A DNA stretch of 64,000 bases, from contig NZ_FNGE01000007.1 in assembly GCF_900102885.1 (NCBI RefSeq), forward strand, positions 124,001 through 188,000, written 5' to 3'. Source of the stretch: Paracoccus chinensis. GTDB taxonomy: Bacteria > Pseudomonadota > Alphaproteobacteria > Rhodobacterales > Rhodobacteraceae. The position numbers and the translations under genes were made by a program. Position 1 is the stretch's first letter. Each line of letters opens with the position of its first letter. The notes beneath the pieces are model-generated. The model was not told the DNA's origin and made no database searches. It saw only the letters and a program-made list of their open reading frames with translations. Below are positions 19,545 to 28,164 of the stretch, in pieces.

Positions 19545-20090
19545 ATGTTGCGTTCCCTCGCCCTTTATACGTCGCTGCTTATCGCTGCAAACGCAGCCGT
19601 GGCGGGGCCGGTGGACTGGCAGGCCGCGCGCGACGCGGGCCTGCCGAAGCTGATCGAATCCGAGGCGGTCCCGGTGCCGGAAATCGAGTTCACCGATCTG
19701 GACGGCGGCACGCACCGGCTGGCCGACTGGAAGGGCAAGGTCGTCCTGCTGAACTTCTGGGCCACCTGGTGCGCGCCCTGCCGCGAGGAGATGCCCTCGC
19801 TCGACGCGCTGCAGAAGGCGAAGGGGGGCGAGGATTTCGAGGTGCTGACCGTCGCCTCGGGCCGCAACACCGAGGCCGCGATCAACCGCTTCTTTCAGGA
19901 ATCGGGCGTGACCGACCTGCCCACGCTGACAGACCCGCAGATGGCCCTGGCGCGCGCCTTCGGGGTCATGGCGATGCCGGTCACGATCCTGATTGACGCC
20001 GAAGGGCGCGAGGTCGCCCGGATGACGGGGGACGCCGACTGGTCCTCGCCCGCCGCGCTGGCGCTGGTGGACCAGATGCTGGCGGAATGA
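19545..20090 (+). CDS. TlpA/ResA-like thioredoxin-fold protein
   Basis: The 181-residue exported protein has a signal peptide (about residues 1-20, ending AVAG) and a thioredoxin fold with WCAPC (Cys76, Cys79) in [18 protein letters not shown] and the cis-proline region GVMAMPVT. This is the TlpA-like redoxin group that reduces periplasmic cysteines, for example in cytochrome biogenesis. GGAGG four bases before the ATG at 19545 sets the start. Divergent from argH, an arrangement common in Rhodobacterales. Confidence 0.88.
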   Translation: MLRSLALYTSLLIAANAAVAGPVDWQAARDAGLPKLIESEAVPVPEIEFTDLDGGTHRLADWKGKVVLLNFWATWCAPCREEMPSLDALQKAKGGEDFEVLTVASGRNTEAAINRFFQESGVTDLPTLTDPQMALARAFGVMAMPVTILIDAEGREVARMTGDADWSSPAALALVDQMLAE

Positions 20091-20179
20091 CCTGTTAATC
20101 CTGTTCCCAGATCACGTCTGGCATTTACGGATTCTTTGCCGATCCTTGCCAGAGTCTCGTTCAGAACAAGGGGACAGCG

Positions 20180-21007
20180 ATGCGATTCGAAGATGGACAG
20201 GCGCCCGCCGGGCAAGGCTCTCCGCTGGATTTCGCGGTCGACCACCAGACGCGGCTGACAATGGCGACCGTGCGCCGCGCGGTCGAACGGGGCGACGGCG
20301 TGCTGGCCTTCCAGCCCATCGTCCAGGCCAGCCGCACCGACCGCCCCGCCTTCCACGAGGGGCTGATCCGCATCATTGACGAGACCGGTCGCATCATCCC
20401 CTTGCGCGACTTCATGCCCGTGGCGGAACTGGGCGAACTGGGGCGGCAGATCGACTGCCTCGCGCTGGCGCTGGGCCTGCGGGCGCTGGCCGAGGAACCG
20501 GGGCTGCGGCTGTCGATCAACATGTCGGCCCGTTCCATCGGCTATCCCGACTGGCTGCGGACGCTGCGCCGCGGTGTGGCCGAGGACAAGACGGTGGCCG
20601 AGCGGCTGATCTTGGAAATCACCGAAAGTTCGGCCATGGGGCTGCCCGAGCAGGTCCGCCAGTTCATGCGCGAATTGCAGCAGGCGGGCGTCAGCTTCGC
20701 GCTGGACGACTTCGGTGCGGGCTACACCTCGTTCCGCTACCTGCGGGATTTCTCCTTTGACCTCATCAAGATCGACGGGCAGTTCATCCGCGAGATTGCC
20801 GAGCATCCCGACAACCAAGTGCTGACCCGCGCGCTGATGTCCATTGCCAGCCATTTCGACATGTTCACGGTCGCCGAGCAGGTGGAAACCGCCGATGACG
20901 CCGCCTTCCTGATCCAATTGGGAATTGATTGCCTGCAGGGCTTCTATTTCGGCGCGCCCACGATCTCTCCGCCATGGCAGGCACCGAATGCCGCCGCCCA
21001 GCGCTGA
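20180..21007 (+). CDS. EAL-domain cyclic-di-GMP phosphodiesterase
   Basis: The 275-residue protein is almost only an EAL domain, with no GGDEF, PAS or membrane segment. The signature motif is EGLIR instead of EALLR, but the other metal and catalytic positions are present: INMSA, EITES, DDFGAGYTS, KIDGQF, EQVET and LQGFYFG. It is therefore likely an active phosphodiesterase that hydrolyses c-di-GMP to pGpG in the cytosol. It lies upstream of phaB with a 100-base gap. Confidence 0.85.
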   Translation: MRFEDGQAPAGQGSPLDFAVDHQTRLTMATVRRAVERGDGVLAFQPIVQASRTDRPAFHEGLIRIIDETGRIIPLRDFMPVAELGELGRQIDCLALALGLRALAEEPGLRLSINMSARSIGYPDWLRTLRRGVAEDKTVAERLILEITESSAMGLPEQVRQFMRELQQAGVSFALDDFGAGYTSFRYLRDFSFDLIKIDGQFIREIAEHPDNQVLTRALMSIASHFDMFTVAEQVETADDAAFLIQLGIDCLQGFYFGAPTISPPWQAPNAAAQR

Positions 21008-21109
21008 GGACAGGGCACGAGCCGAAAGTGAAAACGGCCTCTTGCGCAACATTCTTTCTCCCCCTACCCCTTAGAAGAAAGACGATTTCACGCCAAGTTG
21101 GAGGGGATG

Positions 21110-21835
21110 ATGGCGAGAGTTGCTTTGGTGACCGGCGGTTCGCGTGGAATCGGTGCGGCGATTTCAAGGGCTCTGAAAGACGCAGGCTATGAAGTCGCGG
21201 CCAATTACGCGGGCAATGACGATGCCGCAAAGGCCTTTACCCAGGAAACCGGCATCCGGACGTTCAAGTGGTCGGTCGCCGATTATGACGCCTGCGCCGA
21301 AGGCATCCGTCAGGTCGAGGCCGAGGTTGGCCCCGTCGATGTTCTGGTGAACAACGCCGGGATCACCCGTGACGCGATGTTCCACAAGATGACGCCCCAG
21401 CAATGGAAAGAGGTCATCGACACGAACCTGACCGGCCTGTTCAACATGACGCATGGGGTCTGGAACGGGATGCGGGACCGCAAGTTCGGACGCATCATCA
21501 ACATCAGCTCTGTGAACGGGCAGAAGGGCCAGGCGGGCCAGGCCAACTACTCGGCCGCCAAGGCAGGCGACATCGGCTTCACCCGCGCGCTGGCGCAGGA
21601 AGGCGCGCGCGCCGGCATCACGGTCAACGCGATCGCGCCCGGCTATATCGGGACCGAGATGGTGCGCGCCATCGACGAGAAGGTGCTGAACGAGCGCATC
21701 ATCCCGCAGATCCCCGTCGGCCGCCTGGGCGAGCCCGAGGAAATCGCCCGCTGCGTCGTCTTCCTTGCCTCGGACGATGCCGGCTTCATCTCGGGCTCGA
21801 CGATCAGCGCCAACGGGGCCCAGTTCTTCGCCTGA
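21110..21835 (+). CDS. phaB: acetoacetyl-CoA reductase PhaB
   Basis: This NADPH-dependent SDR reduces acetoacetyl-CoA to (R)-3-hydroxybutyryl-CoA for polyhydroxyalkanoate synthesis. The 241-residue protein has TGGSRGIG (residues 8-15), NNAG, Ser in INISSVNG and the Y-x3-K of NYSAAKAG. The sequence is close to what is known for Paracoccus PhaB (VALVTGGSRGIGAAIS, YAGNDDAAKAFT). GGAGGGG upstream and the family N-terminus favour the second of two tandem ATGs (21107, 21110). phaA is not adjacent. Confidence 0.93.
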   Translation: MARVALVTGGSRGIGAAISRALKDAGYEVAANYAGNDDAAKAFTQETGIRTFKWSVADYDACAEGIRQVEAEVGPVDVLVNNAGITRDAMFHKMTPQQWKEVIDTNLTGLFNMTHGVWNGMRDRKFGRIINISSVNGQKGQAGQANYSAAKAGDIGFTRALAQEGARAGITVNAIAPGYIGTEMVRAIDEKVLNERIIPQIPVGRLGEPEEIARCVVFLASDDAGFISGSTISANGAQFFA

Positions 21836-22257
21836 CGCGAAACTGCTTATCTCTGGACCGGCCCTGCTGTCGGTCCAGGGCTGACTGTCGCCACAGGGAC
21901 ATGTGCCGCGAACATGTCTGGCACCATTGCGCCTTGGCGGATGGGAGCGCCTGTCTCAGATGCAATTGCCGCAAGACGATACTTGTCGCTGTGCACCGAG
22001 TTCATCCTGTGCAGGTCGGCGCCGCACCGGTTGGAGCTGCGGATACAGGAAGTATCGCGGTTATGGCCAAGCAGGTCGCATTCCGGCAGTCGGCTGATCC
22101 CGTCCAGGACCTTTACCGATCGGCTGGCCCATGTCCGGCACCCCCAAGCCGCGCAGGGTGATTTCCCCCCGTCCCGCCCATGCCCTAGGCGGCAACGGGC
22201 GGTGGCAGCGCCCTTTCGGCTGCGCGGGCATAATCGGCAACGGTGGGCAGCAGTGCC
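21836..22257. other. 422-base region without a supported gene
   Basis: Apart from the hairpin after phaB nothing coding is convincing. The open frames here lack ribosome sites and family-like sequence. The region separates phaB from the convergent siderophore-transport operon. Confidence 0.6.
21853..21878 (+). terminator. hairpin downstream of phaB
   Basis: CTGGACCG (21853-21860) and CGGTCCAG (21871-21878) are perfect 8-base arms around a 10-base loop, 17 bases after the phaB stop. No T-run follows, so this is at best a weak or Rho-assisted terminator. Confidence 0.4.
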
Positions 22258-22548
22258 TCAGTCGTCCGCCATGCGCCATTCCAGCCCGGTGAAGCCGTCG
22301 CGGAAGGCGAAGATCACCAGATGCTTGTCGATGACATAGCGCAGGTTGATGATGCCCTTGGCGTCCTCGGCCTCGACCCGGGCAACGAAGGTGCCATCCT
22401 CGGCGCGAAGCCGGACGCTGCCCGCCTCCATCTCGAAAGCCGCGGAGTCCGCCTCGGCGCGGACCTCGATCTTGTGGGCGAAGTGCTTGGCGAGTTGCTG
22501 AACGTATTTCGAGGCGTTCGGCGTGGGATAGCGGGCGGTCGAGATCAT
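22258..22548 (-). CDS. DUF2218 family protein
   Basis: The 96-residue cytosolic protein has the family pattern: STARYPTPNASKYVQQLAKHFAHK at the start (split here over a continuous helix), a central beta-rich part and the end VIDKHLVIFAFRD followed by LEWRM. The ATG at 22548 with GAGG six bases upstream is preferred over the upstream TTG at 22560. DUF2218 genes often sit next to siderophore transporters, as here, and a role in siderophore or iron handling is inferred only from this context. Confidence 0.8.
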   Translation of the reverse strand: MISTARYPTPNASKYVQQLAKHFAHKIEVRAEADSAAFEMEAGSVRLRAEDGTFVARVEAEDAKGIINLRYVIDKHLVIFAFRDGFTGLEWRMADD

Positions 22549-22556
22549 GGCGGTCC

Positions 22557-23378
22557 TCAATGCAGGGTGGGTCGGTCGGTGTCAGTCCGGACCGGAAGCG
22601 GCGTGCCAAGCTGGTCGTGCCAGTGGTGATGCAGGACCAGCGGGCGGTCGTCGTGGCGCATGACCTCGACAGGGGTGTCATACAGCGCGGACAGAACCGG
22701 CTCGGTCAGCACCGTCTCGGGTGGGCCCTCGGCCACGACCCGGCCGCCCTTCATGGCGACAACATGGTCGGCCCAGGCGGCGGCATAGTTGACCTCGTGC
22801 ACGACCGTCACGACGCTGCGGGCGCTGCCGCGCACCAGATCCGCCAGCCGTGCCATCAGCGCGCGGGAATGGGCCATGTCGAGATTGTTCAGCGGCTCAT
22901 CCAGCAGCAACCAGTCGGTGCCCTGCGCGAAGGTCATCGCCAGATGCGCGCGCTGCGCCTGCCCGCCCGAGATCTCGTCCAGAAAGCGGTCCTTGAGGAG
23001 GGTCAGCCCGAAAGCCTCCAGCGCCTGCCGCACGGCCTCGCGGTCGGCGGCTTTGGGGCGGCCGTGGTGATGGGGCCAGCGGCCGAAACCCACCAGTTCG
23101 GCCACCCGCAACCGGCTGGCGATATGGGTCTGCTGGCCCATGACGGCCATGGTCAGGGCCAGCCGCTCGGTCGGCGTGGTGGCAAGGTCCAGCCCGTCGA
23201 TCTCGATACGGCCCGCCTGCAGGGGCTCCAGCCGGGCGATCAGCCGAAGCAGCGTGGACTTGCCCGCCCCGTTCGGCCCGATCAGCGCAATCAGCTTGCC
23301 GCGCGGCAGGGTCAGGTCGATGTCATGCAGGATCGGCGCGGCGCCGATGCGATGGGTCACGCCCTCAATGCGGATCAT
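22557..23378 (-). CDS. siderophore-type iron ABC transporter ATP-binding protein
   Basis: The 273-residue FepC/YclP-like ATPase has Walker [10 protein letters not shown], signature ISGGQAQRAHLAMT and Walker B WLLLDEPLNNLD. The DEPLNNLD form is typical of the iron-siderophore subfamily. It energises the two permeases encoded just upstream; overlap with the second permease gene is 4 bases (ATGA at 23375-23378). Confidence 0.9.
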   Translation of the reverse strand: MIRIEGVTHRIGAAPILHDIDLTLPRGKLIALIGPNGAGKSTLLRLIARLEPLQAGRIEIDGLDLATTPTERLALTMAVMGQQTHIASRLRVAELVGFGRWPHHHGRPKAADREAVRQALEAFGLTLLKDRFLDEISGGQAQRAHLAMTFAQGTDWLLLDEPLNNLDMAHSRALMARLADLVRGSARSVVTVVHEVNYAAAWADHVVAMKGGRVVAEGPPETVLTEPVLSALYDTPVEVMRHDDRPLVLHHHWHDQLGTPLPVRTDTDRPTLH

Positions 23379-24331
23379 CGGACACGTCCTTTCAGAAGGA
23401 GGAACAGGAAGAACAAGCCGCCCGCGAACTCGACGACGACCGACAGGGTCGCGGCCTGTCCCATCAGGCGCTCGAACAGGGCCTGGCCGGTCACAAGAAT
23501 CGCCGCGCCGATCAGGGCGGCGGCGGGCAGCAGCACCGCGTGGCGGGCGGATGGCGCGAGCCCATGCGCCAGCCCCGCGACCAGCAGGCCGAAGAAGGCC
23601 ACCGGCCCCACCAGTGCGGTCGAGACGGCGACCAGCATCCCCACCAGCCCCAGCGTTACCAGCACCAGCCGGTCGAAGCGCAGCCCCAGCGAGATCGCGG
23701 GCTCGCGCCCCAGCGCCACAACGTCGAGACGCGGCGCGAGCCACAGCGCCGCCGCAACGCAAAGTCCGGCGATGATGCCCGCGACGGGCAGAAGCGCCGC
23801 GTCGAGGCTGCCGAAGCTTGCGAAGCTCGCCGCCTGCACGGTGGCGAAGGCATTGGGGTCCATGACGCGGGCCAGGAAGCTGGACAGCGAGCGGAACATC
23901 ACCCCCAGGATCACGCCCGTCAGGATCGTGCGCGGGATGTCCCGTGCGCCCCGGCCCAGAAGCGTGCCGAACAGTGCCGCCGCCAGCAGCGACATCGCCG
24001 CGACCTCGGCCAGGAACTTCGCCCCCGCGGGCAGCGCGGCAAAGCCCGCGACGCCCAGGGCGGCGATCATCGCCGTCTGCAGCAGCACGTAAAGCGCGTC
24101 AAAGCCCATGATCGAGGGCGTCAGCACCCGGTTCGCCGCGACCGTCTGGAACAGCACCGTGGCGATCCCGGTGGCCGCGCCCACGACCACCAGCCCGGCC
24201 AGCTTGGTCCCGCGCAGCTGCAGGATAAAGGCACGGTTGCCCCCGCCGATCCCCTGGAACATCCAGACCAGCGACGCGGCTGCCAGCAGCGCCAGCAGCG
24301 CGGCGATCAGGGTGGCCGCCGCCCTATCCAC
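23375..24331 (-). CDS. siderophore-type iron ABC transporter permease 2
   Basis: The 318-residue FecCD-family permease has about nine to ten hydrophobic segments and the conserved GLVGMLVAVSTALVGPVAFFG region (cut here by one residue from the longer run in the gene). A GTG start at 24331 overlaps the stop of the other permease gene by 8 bases (GTGGATAG). It pairs with the 24324-25280 product as a heterodimer in the inner membrane. Confidence 0.88.
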   Translation of the reverse strand: MDRAAATLIAALLALLAAASLVWMFQGIGGGNRAFILQLRGTKLAGLVVVGAATGIATVLFQTVAANRVLTPSIMGFDALYVLLQTAMIAALGVAGFAALPAGAKFLAEVAAMSLLAAALFGTLLGRGARDIPRTILTGVILGVMFRSLSSFLARVMDPNAFATVQAASFASFGSLDAALLPVAGIIAGLCVAAALWLAPRLDVVALGREPAISLGLRFDRLVLVTLGLVGMLVAVSTALVGPVAFFGLLVAGLAHGLAPSARHAVLLPAAALIGAAILVTGQALFERLMGQAATLSVVVEFAGGLFFLFLLLKGRVR

Positions 24332-25280
24332 GGACAGCCGGCCGGTAGAGCAGCCACAGGAAGATCACCGAGCCCACTACGCCCAGGATCGTGCCGACCG
24401 GGATCTCGTAGGGGTGGCGGACGATCCTTCCCACCAGGTCGCAGGCCAGCAAGAGGCCCGCGCCGCCGGCGGCGACCACGGGGATCGAGGCGCGCAGGTT
24501 GTCTCCCATGACCCGCGCGACGATGTTCGGCACCACCAGCCCGACAAAGGGGATCATGCCCACGGTCGTCACCACCATGGCCGAGACGACCGAAACGACC
24601 ACCATACCCAGCCGCATCACCCCCCGTGTGGAGAGCCCCAGCCCCGTCGCGACCTGGTCTCCCAGCGACAGGATGGCGAAGCGGTCAGCCGCGAACCAAG
24701 CCAGCCCCGCTGCCGCGCCGGCGATCCAGAGCAGTTCATAGCGACCTGCGATGACGCCCGAGAACTCGCCCGACATCAGCCAGGTGCCCACGAATTGCAG
24801 CAGGTCCGCCTCCCAAGCGATCCAGGTCACGACCGCGCCGATGATGCCCGACAGGACGAGCCCCGCGATGGGAACCAGCATCACCTCGCGCACCGGCAGG
24901 CGGCGGACGATCTGCAGGAACAGGGCCGTGCCCGCCATGGCCGACAGGCTCGCCACCACCATCTTGACCCAGATGGGCGCCCCCGGCGCCAGCAGCGTGA
25001 TCGCCAGCAGTCCTAAGGCCGCGCTTTCGCCCGTGCCCGCCGTGTCGGGGCCGACGAAGCGGTTTCGCACGAGGCTCTGGATCACGACGCCCGCGACGGC
25101 CAGCGCCGCGCCGGTCAGCAGCACCGCCAACGTGCGCGGCAGGCGCGATTCCATCAGCACCAGCGTCGTCCAGCCCTCGCCTGCCGCAGCGCCCGGGCCG
25201 ATCTGCGCGGCTCCGAGGCCGAGGCTCGCCAGCACCAGCAGCGCCAGGACCAGCCCCGCGGCAAGCGGGCGGGCGGTCAT
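24324..25280 (-). CDS. siderophore-type iron ABC transporter permease 1
   Basis: The 318-residue FecCD/YclN-like permease has RLPRTLAVLLTGAALAVAG near the N-terminus (the conserved RLPR block), about ten membrane segments and GMIPFVGLVVPNIVAR near the C-terminus. The ATG at 25280 overlaps the binding-protein gene stop by 4 bases. Further in-frame sequence upstream is antisense-like and not used. Confidence 0.9.
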   Translation of the reverse strand: MTARPLAAGLVLALLVLASLGLGAAQIGPGAAAGEGWTTLVLMESRLPRTLAVLLTGAALAVAGVVIQSLVRNRFVGPDTAGTGESAALGLLAITLLAPGAPIWVKMVVASLSAMAGTALFLQIVRRLPVREVMLVPIAGLVLSGIIGAVVTWIAWEADLLQFVGTWLMSGEFSGVIAGRYELLWIAGAAAGLAWFAADRFAILSLGDQVATGLGLSTRGVMRLGMVVVSVVSAMVVTTVGMIPFVGLVVPNIVARVMGDNLRASIPVVAAGGAGLLLACDLVGRIVRHPYEIPVGTILGVVGSVIFLWLLYRPAVRG

Positions 25281-26170
25281 TCCGACAGGGCCGCCGTCAG
25301 CGCGTCCAGCGTCTCGGTCAGCGCGGTATAGCCGCCGGGCGCGAGATAAACGTTGTCGGCCAGCAGATAGACCACGTGCCCGTTCTTCCAGGCATCGGTC
25401 CGGCGCACCAGCTCGTTGTCCAGCGTGGCCTGGGCCGAGGGCTCGTCCGCGCCGATGGCCGCGCCGCGGTCCAGAACGAACAGCCATTCGGGGTTCGCCT
25501 GGGCGATGAATTCATGGCTGATGGCATCGCCGTGATTGGCTTCGGACTTCAGCGTTGCGTCCACCTGCGGCAGACCGGTGACCTCGTAGATCCAGCCGAA
25601 GCGCGATCCCTCGCCATAGGCCGACATCTTCGGCCCGTTGGTCAGCACGACCAGCGCGCTGCCCTTGTCCTTGCCGGCCTCGGCCAGCGCGGCGAGCTTG
25701 CCGTCCAGCGTTGCGGCCAGTGCCTCGCCTTCGGCCTGCTTGCCGAACAGCGCGGCCAGCCCGGCCAGCCGCGCCTTGGCGTCGGCGATCAGGTCGGCGC
25801 CGTCCACGGTCATGTCGATGGCGGGGGCGACCTGCGCCACCGCGTCCTTCTTCACGGCCGAGCGGTTGGCGACCACGATCAGGTCGGGGCCAATCGCGGC
25901 GAGCTTTTCCAGGTCCGGCTCTTGCAGGGTCCCAGCGGGGGCCGCCGACTGCGCCAAGGGCTGCAGGTGATCGAGGTAAAGCTTGTCCGGCACCGCCACC
26001 GGCGTCACGCCCAGCGCCATCATCGAGTCGGCCACGCCGAGATCGAGCGCCGCCACCTTTTCGGGCGTGCCGGGCAGGGCCACGGGTCCCTGAGCGGTCT
26101 CGACCGTGACTTCGGCAAGAGCGGCAGAGGCCATCAGCGCCGCCACGGCGGCCGACAAGATCATGCGCAT
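25277..26170 (-). CDS. siderophore-type iron ABC transporter substrate-binding protein
   Basis: The 297-residue periplasmic protein has a cleavable signal peptide (about 1-19, ASAALA) rather than a lipobox. The mature part has the class-III binding-protein pattern (ALDLGVADSMMALGV, GPDLIVVANRS, KNGHVVYLLADNVYLAPGG), close to YclQ/FatB/CeuE types that bind catecholate or petrobactin-like ferric siderophores. This substrate is inferred from memory of the family. AAAGGA seven bases before the first ATG sets the start. No TonB-dependent receptor is nearby. Confidence 0.85.
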   Translation of the reverse strand: MRMILSAAVAALMASAALAEVTVETAQGPVALPGTPEKVAALDLGVADSMMALGVTPVAVPDKLYLDHLQPLAQSAAPAGTLQEPDLEKLAAIGPDLIVVANRSAVKKDAVAQVAPAIDMTVDGADLIADAKARLAGLAALFGKQAEGEALAATLDGKLAALAEAGKDKGSALVVLTNGPKMSAYGEGSRFGWIYEVTGLPQVDATLKSEANHGDAISHEFIAQANPEWLFVLDRGAAIGADEPSAQATLDNELVRRTDAWKNGHVVYLLADNVYLAPGGYTALTETLDALTAALSE

Positions 26171-26226
26171 GAACGCGTCCTTTCCTGGGCATGGGTGCGC
26201 GGCATCCGCCGTCGCGCCTGCCGCGG

Positions 26227-26253
26227 ATTATGAAGCAAGGCCGCCGGAGTCAA
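26227..26253 (-). promoter_or_regulatory. candidate promoter of the siderophore-transport operon
   Basis: On the minus strand TTGACT (26253-26248) and CATAAT (26232-26227) are separated by 15 bases, about 57 bases upstream of the binding-protein start. An inverted repeat GTCAACA (26249-26255)/TGTTGAC (26280-26286) overlaps the -35 element and may be an operator for an iron regulator. The spacing is short and the match is by eye. Confidence 0.35.
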
Positions 26254-26306
26254 CAATGCCGACTAATTCCCTCAACGACTGTTGACCCGCAGGGAAGCCG
26301 CCCGCC

Positions 26307-27044
26307 CTACCGGGTCAGCCAGCGCAGCGAGCGTTCCAGCCGGGCACCCGCATCGCGGTCGAACCACTTGCCGTGCGCGAAGATCACCCGCTCGGGGTTC
26401 GTGGCCAGCAGCCGGCGCCCGGCCTCGCACGCCCGGCTTCCGCCCATCCTGACGACCGCGCGCAGATAGGCGGGAGCCTTGCCGTCCGGGGCGGTGATGC
26501 CCATCGCCCGCGCGAAGGGGCGCAGGGGAAACGGCAGCTTCTCGGGCTCGAAATTCAGCACGAGGTCCACGAGGATCAGGGACCGGCTGGGGCGGTGGAA
26601 CAGCGCGATCTCGCGGAAACCGCCGCCGCCGGGCACGATGATGCGGTCGAGTTCCTCGGGCCAGTCGGGCAGCGGACCTTCGTGCAGATCACGATCAAGG
26701 CGCACGCCCGAGCGCTTCACTGTCCCCCGCTGCCGCAGGCCCGGCGCGGCCCAGGTGAGGGCCCCGGGAAGCTGGGTCTGCCATTCCTTGAGAAAGGTCC
26801 AGTGAACGATATTGGGCGCGACCAGGTGCCGGATCGGGCCAAGGCTTTCCAGCGCGGCCTGCAACTGCGGCAGGTGGCGCGTCGGGGAATGCAGCAGGAT
26901 CTCGCCGCTAGCCAGACGCACGACGGTCATGCGGACGGGGATGGGGATTACGCCCATCGCCCGCATCGGGCCGCTGTCCACGACCCACAGGTCCTGCGCC
27001 ACGGGCTTGGGGATGTCGAGCGGCGGATATGTCGCCTCGGTCAT
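26307..27044 (-). CDS. DUF4336 family protein
   Basis: The 245-residue protein has the family motifs LWVVDSGPMRAMGV, LHSPTRH, LVAPNIVHWTFLKEW and VIFAHGKW. DUF4336 proteins are degenerate metallo-beta-lactamase-fold proteins lacking the HxHxDH zinc motif; none is seen here, so hydrolase activity is doubtful. The start overlaps the SDR gene stop by 4 bases, so the two are co-translated. Confidence 0.82.
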   Translation of the reverse strand: MTEATYPPLDIPKPVAQDLWVVDSGPMRAMGVIPIPVRMTVVRLASGEILLHSPTRHLPQLQAALESLGPIRHLVAPNIVHWTFLKEWQTQLPGALTWAAPGLRQRGTVKRSGVRLDRDLHEGPLPDWPEELDRIIVPGGGGFREIALFHRPSRSLILVDLVLNFEPEKLPFPLRPFARAMGITAPDGKAPAYLRAVVRMGGSRACEAGRRLLATNPERVIFAHGKWFDRDAGARLERSLRWLTR

Positions 27045-28045
27045 CGCCGATCCCTCCTGCGCGACCGGCGGCCCGGGCGGCTGAGCGCCAGCGCGAGTCC
27101 CCCGGCAAGGGCAAGCCCGGCCAGCGCCGCCACGGCGCCCGCGCGCTGCCCGGGCGACCTGAACCCGCCGTCGATGCCACCCCGATCGGCCGGTGGCTCG
27201 AACAGGTTGCCGCTGGTGCGCGGCGCAGGCGGCGCGTCGGAAAGGTACGATCGCATGAAGCGGGCCATCAGCCGCGTGCTCGCCTCGGGCGAGATCGCAT
27301 GGCCCAGCCGCACCAGCGCGGTCGGCATCCCGATCATCGTCGTGGGCCGGGGGCGGTCGGCAAGGCCCAGGATCACCCGGGCCACCCGCCGCGGGTTTAT
27401 CAGCGGCGGCGGGGCGGACAGCTCGCGCCCCGTGTAGTTGGCGCCATGCGCAATGCCGGGCGCATCCACGAAGGCCGGGTAGACATCGCAGACATGGATA
27501 TGCGGATGGGGCGCCAGCTCGCCCCGCAGCGCCTCGGCGAATCCCCGCAGGCCGAACTTGCTGGCGCTGTAGGCGGCGGCGAAGGGCGCGGCGGCAAAGC
27601 CCCCCAGCGAGATCATGTTCACGAAGATCCCATGGCCCTGCCGCAGGAAAATCGGAATCGCCGCATAGGCGTCGTTCATGTGGCCGATCAGGTTGGCGCG
27701 GATGATCTGCTCATGCGCGTCCAGCGGCACCTCGTGGAAGGCGCCGACCGCCCCCACGCCGACATTGCTGACCCAGACGTCGATGCCGCCCGCGAAATCG
27801 AGGGCGCGGCGGGCAAGCTCGGCGACCTCGTCGGCCTGCGTCACGTCGGTGGGCACGACCAGGGCTTCGGCGCCAAGCTGGCGGCAGCGACCGGCGACTT
27901 CCTCCAGCGCGGGGGCGTCGCGCGCGGCGATGACCAGCCGCGCGCCGTCCCGCGCGAAGGCCTCGGCCGTCGCCTGGCCGATCCCGCTGGAGGCCCCGGT
28001 GATCACGACGCTGCGGGGTTGCGATGCGGCTGCGCTGTCGGGCAT
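27041..28045 (-). CDS. SDR-family oxidoreductase with C-terminal membrane anchor
   Basis: The 334-residue protein has the NAD(P) motif ITGASSGIG (about residues 15-23), DVWVSNVGVGA in place of NNAG, and the Y-x3-K pair in AAYSASKFGLRG. After about residue 255 it extends into a Pro-rich linker and a single hydrophobic segment (GAVAALAGLALAGGLALAL) with an Arg-rich tail, suggesting a membrane-anchored dehydrogenase. The substrate is unknown. Confidence 0.85.
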   Translation of the reverse strand: MPDSAAASQPRSVVITGASSGIGQATAEAFARDGARLVIAARDAPALEEVAGRCRQLGAEALVVPTDVTQADEVAELARRALDFAGGIDVWVSNVGVGAVGAFHEVPLDAHEQIIRANLIGHMNDAYAAIPIFLRQGHGIFVNMISLGGFAAAPFAAAYSASKFGLRGFAEALRGELAPHPHIHVCDVYPAFVDAPGIAHGANYTGRELSAPPPLINPRRVARVILGLADRPRPTTMIGMPTALVRLGHAISPEASTRLMARFMRSYLSDAPPAPRTSGNLFEPPADRGGIDGGFRSPGQRAGAVAALAGLALAGGLALALSRPGRRSRRRDRR

Positions 28046-28164
28046 GGGCGGCTCCTCTGCCGGGGCGGCTCCCGCCGGTCGCGGCAGGCGCCTGCACGAG
28101 ACTCAACCGTTCCACCGCCCCTGCGTTCCACCGCGCATCCATCTTTGCCGCGGGGGCGGCCTTG

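Noticed and set aside
21914..22339. 141-codon plus-strand frame after phaB
   Set aside because: Composition is random-like, no ribosome site, and its end overlaps the DUF2218 gene on the other strand.
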